Of a stretch of DNA of 5,410 nucleotides, positions 1 through 5,410 are shown piece after piece (within the stretch, counting starts at the first letter, position 1; the number at the start of each line of letters is the position of its first letter). The position numbers and the translations under genes were made by a program. The notes beneath the pieces were generated by a model. It did not search any database and was not told the DNA's origin. It saw only the letters and a list, made by a program, of their open reading frames with translations. The stretch comes from Desulfobulbus sp. (GTDB lineage: Bacteria > Desulfobacterota > Desulfobulbia > Desulfobulbales > Desulfobulbaceae): the NCBI GenBank assembly GCA_017998195.1, contig JAGODN010000196.1:1-5410 (forward strand), given 5' to 3'.

Positions 1-260
1 TGCTCGACCAGGACAACCGCTTTGTCGACCGCTACAACCATGAACTGGTGGAGATCCAGCGGGTCCACTCCGGCTACATGGAGGAGTACCGCAACCACCT
101 GCACCGGGTGATCGAGGAGTTCTGCCGGGAGACGAACAGCGACTGGGGCTGGCGGCTGCTCGACGACTTCCCGGACTACGTCGGCCGCTTCTGGCTGGTC
201 AAGCCCAAGGCCGCGGACCTGGAAAGCATGCTCGACCGGCTGCGCCAGCGCGGCGAATAA
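1..260 (+). CDS. gltB: Glutamate synthase (NADPH) large subunit, C-terminal end only
   Basis: This is the 3' end of a gene cut by the left window edge: the frame is open from base 3 (85 full codons) and stops at TAA 258-260. The large (alpha) subunit of GOGAT releases ammonia from glutamine in its N-terminal domain and passes it to 2-oxoglutarate at an FMN/[3Fe-4S] site. Those catalytic domains lie outside the window, and only the tail after the C-terminal beta-helix domain is present. Recognition rests on the conserved tail: NHELVEI early (bases 36-56), YMEEYRNHL in the middle, and FWLVKPKAADLESML close to the end, matching the end of proteobacterial GltB as I recall it. The complete gltD follows after 19 nt, the normal gltBD order, which strongly supports the call. 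A GTG at 48 could open a 70-codon frame, but the homology continues upstream of it, so it is not a start. Confidence 0.9.
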   Translation, partial: LDQDNRFVDRYNHELVEIQRVHSGYMEEYRNHLHRVIEEFCRETNSDWGWRLLDDFPDYVGRFWLVKPKAADLESMLDRLRQRGE

Positions 261-279
261 CCTCCACCAGCACACCACC

Positions 280-1701
280 ATGGACAAGCGACCCGACAAC
301 GTCTTTCAGTTCCTCGAGGTGGAGCGGAAACTGCCGGCCAAGGTGGGCCTGGTCACCCGCAAGACCGCCTTCCGCGAGATCTACGAGCCGGTGACCGAGC
401 TCAGCCTGCGCGACCAGGCCGAGCGCTGCCTGGCCTGCGGCAACCCCTACTGCCAGTGGCGCTGCCCGGTGCACAACCTCATCCCGGACTGGCTGAGGCT
501 GATGGCCGCGGGCGAGGTGGAGGCCGCGGCCGAACTCTGCCACCAGACGAACACCCTGCCCGAGATCTGCGGCCGGGTCTGCCCGCAGGACCGGTTGTGC
601 GAAGGGGCCTGCACCCTGAACGACGGCTTCGGCGCGGTGACCATCGGCGCGGCCGAGAAGTACATCACCGAGACCGCCCTGGCCCGCGGCTGGCGACCGG
701 ACCTGCGCGGCGTCCCGCCCACCGGCCGGCGGGTGGCGGTGGTCGGCGCCGGCCCGGCCGGCCTGGCCTGCGCCGACGTACTCGTGCGCAACGGGGTGCA
801 GCCGGTGGTCTTTGACCGCTACCCGGAGATCGGCGGCCTGCTCACCTTCGGCATCCCCGAATTCAAGCTGGAGAAATCCGTGCTCGCCCGGCGGCGCGAG
901 CTGTTCACCGGAATGGGGGTCGAATTCCGGCTGGGGGTCGAGGTCGGCCGCGAGGTGGAGCCGCAGGTGCTGCTCGACGAGTTCGACGCCCTGTTCCTTG
1001 GCCTGGGCACCTACCGGTTCATGCGCGGCGGCTTCCCGGGCGAGGACCTGGCGGGCGTGCACGACGCCCTGCCCTTCCTCGTCGGCAACGTCTGCCAGTG
1101 CCGCGGCTGGCCGGCCCAGTCCCCCTACGTGGACACCGCCGGCCTGCGGGTGGTGGTGCTCGGCGGCGGCGACACGGCCATGGACTGCTGCCGCACCGCG
1201 GTCCGCCAGGGCGCGGCCAGCGTCACCTGCGCCTACCGCCGCGACGAGGCGAACATGCCCGGCTCGCGGCGCGAGGTGGCCAACGCCCGCGAAGAGGGGG
1301 TGAATTTCCTGTTCAACCGCCAGCCGGTGGGTATCCTTGGTGAGCTGCACTGCGAGGGGGTGGAACTGGTGAGCACCGAACTGGGCGAGCCGGACCCCAG
1401 CGGCCGGCGGCGGCCGGTGGTGGTGGCCGGCAGCCAGGTGACCGTGGCCGCGGACCTGGTGCTCATCGCCTTCGGCTTCCGCCCCAGCCCGCCCGCTTGG
1501 CTCGCCCGCTGCGGGGTGGAGCTGGACGAACAGGGGAGGGTGCGGGCCGCGCCCGAATCCGGCCCCTTTCCCCTGCAGACCGCCAACGCCAAAATCTTTG
1601 CCGGCGGCGACATGGTGCGCGGCTCGGACCTGGTGGTCACCGCCATCTGGCAGGGCCGCCAGGCCGCCCGCGGCATCCTCGCCCACCTGGGCCTGGACTG
1701 A
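280..1701 (+). CDS. gltD: Glutamate synthase (NADPH) small subunit GltD
   Basis: The product is the 473-residue beta subunit of NADPH-dependent glutamate synthase, a cytoplasmic flavoprotein. It oxidises NADPH and feeds electrons through FAD and iron-sulfur clusters to the FMN of GltB, where 2-oxoglutarate plus glutamine becomes two glutamates. The N-terminal domain holds two cysteine groups for [4Fe-4S] clusters: C50, C53, C58, C62 and C97, C101, C107, C111 (CGRVCPQDRLCEGAC). The FAD Rossmann motif VGAGPAGLACADVL lies at 155-168, the NADPH-binding motif VVVLGGGDTAMDC at 291-303, and the C-terminal FAD motif AGGDMVRGSDLVVTAI at 441-456. Length and motifs agree with E. coli GltD (about 472 residues). 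ATG 280 is chosen because the N-terminus (NVFQFLEVER) aligns with the family and no other start lies nearby. No clear Shine-Dalgarno precedes it, so translation is probably coupled to gltB. Nothing looks truncated. The related family of GltD-like FAD/NAD oxidoreductases is excluded by the gltB neighbour. Confidence 0.97.
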   Translation: MDKRPDNVFQFLEVERKLPAKVGLVTRKTAFREIYEPVTELSLRDQAERCLACGNPYCQWRCPVHNLIPDWLRLMAAGEVEAAAELCHQTNTLPEICGRVCPQDRLCEGACTLNDGFGAVTIGAAEKYITETALARGWRPDLRGVPPTGRRVAVVGAGPAGLACADVLVRNGVQPVVFDRYPEIGGLLTFGIPEFKLEKSVLARRRELFTGMGVEFRLGVEVGREVEPQVLLDEFDALFLGLGTYRFMRGGFPGEDLAGVHDALPFLVGNVCQCRGWPAQSPYVDTAGLRVVVLGGGDTAMDCCRTAVRQGAASVTCAYRRDEANMPGSRREVANAREEGVNFLFNRQPVGILGELHCEGVELVSTELGEPDPSGRRRPVVVAGSQVTVAADLVLIAFGFRPSPPAWLARCGVELDEQGRVRAAPESGPFPLQTANAKIFAGGDMVRGSDLVVTAIWQGRQAARGILAHLGLD

Positions 1702-1725
1702 GTTCCTCAGCCCCAAAGGTCCAAC

Positions 1726-1765
1726 AAAAAAGCCGTCGTCCCGGCAGGATGCGGGACGACGGCTT
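1726..1765 (-). terminator. Rho-independent terminator of the acyl-CoA carboxylase operon
   Basis: A perfect 14-bp inverted repeat has arms at 1730-1743 and 1752-1765 and an 8-nt loop at 1744-1751. The stem is GC-rich. On the + strand it is preceded by six A at 1726-1731, the last two belonging to the arm, which on the minus strand becomes a T-run directly after the stem: the classic intrinsic terminator layout for transcripts arriving from the right. It sits about 40 nt beyond the stop of the minus-strand alpha subunit gene. On the + strand the stem is followed by GAGTCC with no T-run, so it is a weak candidate for ending gltBD, although the hairpin could still assist there. This is read directly from the sequence; activity is inferred. 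Confidence 0.88.
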
Positions 1766-1803
1766 GAGTCCTCCACCCGGCGGGCGGGACGGACAGGTCG
1801 GGT

Positions 1804-3819
<2,016 letters not shown>

Positions 3820-3825
3820 GGCGTG

Positions 3826-3829
3826 CCTC
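3826..3829 (-). promoter_or_regulatory. Ribosome binding site deciding the alpha subunit start
   Basis: On the minus strand GAGG (3829 to 3826) overlaps the TGA stop of the beta subunit gene (3830-3828) and stands 6 nt before ATG 3819. This favours ATG 3819 over the GTG at 3831, which overlaps the same stop codon and has no purine-rich site before it. The overlap of stop codon and binding site suggests that a ribosome finishing the beta subunit could reinitiate on the alpha subunit. The motif is read directly; coupling is inferred. Confidence 0.65.
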
Positions 3830-5381
3830 ACAGGGGGATGTTTCCGTGTTTGCGATCCGGGCCCTTGGTGCGCTTGCTGTCAAGCATCTGCAGGGTGCGG
3901 ATGAGATGCATGCGCGTGTTCCGGGGGAAGATGACATCGTCGATGTAGCCCCGCTGCGCGGCGAGGAAGGGGTTGGCAAAGGTGCTGCGGTACTCTTCCA
4001 TCTTCTCGTTGAGCACGGCCTCCGGGTTCTCGGCCGCGTAGATCTCCTTGCGGTGGATGACCTCGGCCGCGCCCTTGGGCCCCATGACCGCGATCTCGGC
4101 GGTGGGCCAGGCGTAGTTGACGTCGCAGTGGATGTGCTTGGAATTCATCACCAGGTAGGCGCCGCCGTAGGCCTTGCGCACGATCACCGAGATGCGCGGC
4201 ACGGTGGCCTCGGTGAAGGCGTAGAGCAGCTTGGCGCCGTGGCGGATGATGCCGCCGTGCTCCTGGTCCGGGCCGGGCATGAACCCGGGCACGTCGACCA
4301 GCGAGACGAGCGGGATGTTGAAGGCGTCGCAGAAGCGGACGAACCGGCCGGCCTTGAACGAGGCGTCGTTGTCGAGCACGCCGGCGAGCACCGCCGGTTG
4401 GTTGGCCACCAACCCCACGGTCTGGCCGCCGAGGCGGCCGAAGCCGCAGATGATGTTGCGTGCGAACCCGGCGTGCACCTCCATGAACTCGGCCCCGTCG
4501 AGGATCGAGAGGATGAGCACGTTCATGTCGTAGGTCTGGTTCGAGTTGCTCGGGATGAGGTAGTCGAGCGCCGGGTCGGTGCGGTCCGGAGCGTCGCTCA
4601 GGTCGAAGATCGGCGCGCGGTGCTGGTTGTTCGAGGGCAGGTAGCTGATCAGCCGGCGCACCTCGCGCAGGGCGAGCACGTCGTTGTGCACGGTGAAATG
4701 GGCCACGCCGCTCTTGCTCGCATGCACCTTGGCCCCGCCTAGTTCCTCGGAGGTGATGTCCTGGTGGGTGACCGTCTTGACCACCGACGGACCGGTGACG
4801 AACATGTAGGAGCTGTCCTCGACCATGAACACGAAGTCCGTGATCGACGGGCTGTACACCGCGCCGCCGGCGCAGGGCCCCATGATGCAGCTGATCTGCG
4901 GCACCACGCCGCTGGCGCGGACGTTGCGGTGGAAGATCTCGCCGTAGGCGGCGAGCGCGTCCACGCCCTCCTGGATGCGCGCCCCGCCCGAGTCGTTGAG
5001 GCCGATGATCGGCGCGCCCACCTTGACCGCCAGGTCCATGACCTTGCAGATCTTCTGGGCATGGGCCTCACCCAGGCTACCGCCGATGACGGTGAAGTCC
5101 TGGCTGAACACGAACACCTCGCGGCCGTCGATGTTGCCGTGGCCGGTGATCACGCCGTCGCCGAGGTAGCTCTTCTCCTGGCCGAGACTGCCGCCCCGGC
5201 TGCCCTTGAGCACGTCGAACTCCTCGAACGAACCAGTGTCGAGGAGCAGGCCGAGCCGCTCCCGGGCAGTGAGTTTGCCCCGTCGGTGCTGCGCCGCCAT
5301 CTGCTGTTCGCCGCCGGCGGCGACCGATTCCTCGCGCAGCCTCTCCAGTGTCTCGAGCGTTGCCTGGTATTGCGTATCCAT
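3828..5381 (-). CDS. pccB: Acyl-CoA (propionyl/acetyl-CoA) carboxylase beta subunit, carboxyltransferase
   Basis: The 517-residue cytoplasmic protein moves the carboxyl group from carboxybiotin (on the alpha subunit) to an acyl-CoA, giving methylmalonyl-CoA from propionyl-CoA or malonyl-CoA from acetyl-CoA. It is a duplicated crotonase-fold carboxyltransferase of normal family length (about 510-540). The N-terminal half has RRGKLTARERLGLLLD (33-48), NDSGGARIQEGV (129-140) and the oxyanion loop MGPCAGGAVYSPS (167-179, G172-G173). The C-terminal half has VDVPGFMPG (362-370), the second oxyanion pair G407-A408 in RKAYGGAY (402-409), and NYAWPTAEIAVMGPKGA (422-438). The family carries the acyl-pocket specificity residue just after GGAY: Asp in propionyl-CoA-specific enzymes, Leu (L410) here, so substrate choice is open. 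ATG 5381 is chosen over the GTG at 5390 because a GAGGTG site lies 6 nt before it, and that GTG is itself part of the site. It is first gene of a two-gene unit with the alpha subunit, 8 nt downstream. A decarboxylase role is less likely with this ATP-using partner. Confidence 0.93.
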   Translation of the reverse strand: MDTQYQATLETLERLREESVAAGGEQQMAAQHRRGKLTARERLGLLLDTGSFEEFDVLKGSRGGSLGQEKSYLGDGVITGHGNIDGREVFVFSQDFTVIGGSLGEAHAQKICKVMDLAVKVGAPIIGLNDSGGARIQEGVDALAAYGEIFHRNVRASGVVPQISCIMGPCAGGAVYSPSITDFVFMVEDSSYMFVTGPSVVKTVTHQDITSEELGGAKVHASKSGVAHFTVHNDVLALREVRRLISYLPSNNQHRAPIFDLSDAPDRTDPALDYLIPSNSNQTYDMNVLILSILDGAEFMEVHAGFARNIICGFGRLGGQTVGLVANQPAVLAGVLDNDASFKAGRFVRFCDAFNIPLVSLVDVPGFMPGPDQEHGGIIRHGAKLLYAFTEATVPRISVIVRKAYGGAYLVMNSKHIHCDVNYAWPTAEIAVMGPKGAAEVIHRKEIYAAENPEAVLNEKMEEYRSTFANPFLAAQRGYIDDVIFPRNTRMHLIRTLQMLDSKRTKGPDRKHGNIPL

Positions 5382-5387
5382 GCGTGT

Positions 5388-5393
5388 CACCTC
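5388..5393 (-). promoter_or_regulatory. Strong ribosome binding site of the beta subunit gene
   Basis: On the minus strand GAGGTG (5393 to 5388) stands 6 nt before ATG 5381, a near-ideal Shine-Dalgarno match and spacing. It decides the start: the in-frame GTG at 5390 lies inside this site and has no good site of its own. Only 17 nt remain between this site and the right window edge, so no promoter can be judged. Confidence 0.8.
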
Positions 5394-5410
5394 GTGATGG
5401 AAGCCGCCGC

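Noticed and set aside
199..1776. 525-codon open frame on the minus strand opposite gltD
   Set aside because: It is antisense to a certain gene, has a low-complexity A/G/H/R-rich product with no recognisable domain, and runs across the terminator region. Such frames are expected opposite GC-rich genes.

Overview
The window holds the junction of two convergent metabolic operons on GC-rich, densely coding bacterial DNA. I see no RNA genes, insertion sequences, CRISPR arrays, origins or attachment sites. Both gene sets belong to well-known families, and I found no undescribed system.

Left part, + strand (1-1701): the last 85 codons of gltB (glutamate synthase large subunit), then, after a 19-nt gap, a complete gltD (small subunit). 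Together they make NADPH-dependent GOGAT, which transfers the amide nitrogen of glutamine to 2-oxoglutarate and so, with glutamine synthetase, carries ammonium assimilation. GltD is of the proteobacterial type and closely resembles E. coli GltD in length and motifs.

Middle (1702-1803): a 102-bp convergent intergenic stretch with a perfect 14-bp hairpin. Its T-run lies on the minus-strand side, so it is best read as the terminator of the minus-strand operon.

Right part, - strand (5381 down to 1804): a two-gene biotin-dependent acyl-CoA carboxylase operon. The carboxyltransferase (beta) subunit, PccB-like, comes first. It is followed after 8 nt by an alpha subunit in which biotin carboxylase, a BT-like linker domain and the biotin carrier domain are fused, PccA-like. 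The pair carries the full catalytic set for making (methyl)malonyl-CoA from propionyl- or acetyl-CoA, bicarbonate and ATP. The beta subunit has Leu where propionyl-CoA-specific enzymes usually carry Asp at the acyl-pocket specificity position, so the natural substrate is less certain than the family name suggests. The operon starts close to the right window edge, and its promoter is not visible.

Organism: a GC-rich bacterium, probably Pseudomonadota or the former Deltaproteobacteria (Desulfobacterota), judged from the proteobacterial gltBD and the style of the carboxylase. This is inference from protein resemblance only. Several long open frames opposite the genes are by-products of the GC-rich codon use and are not annotated.
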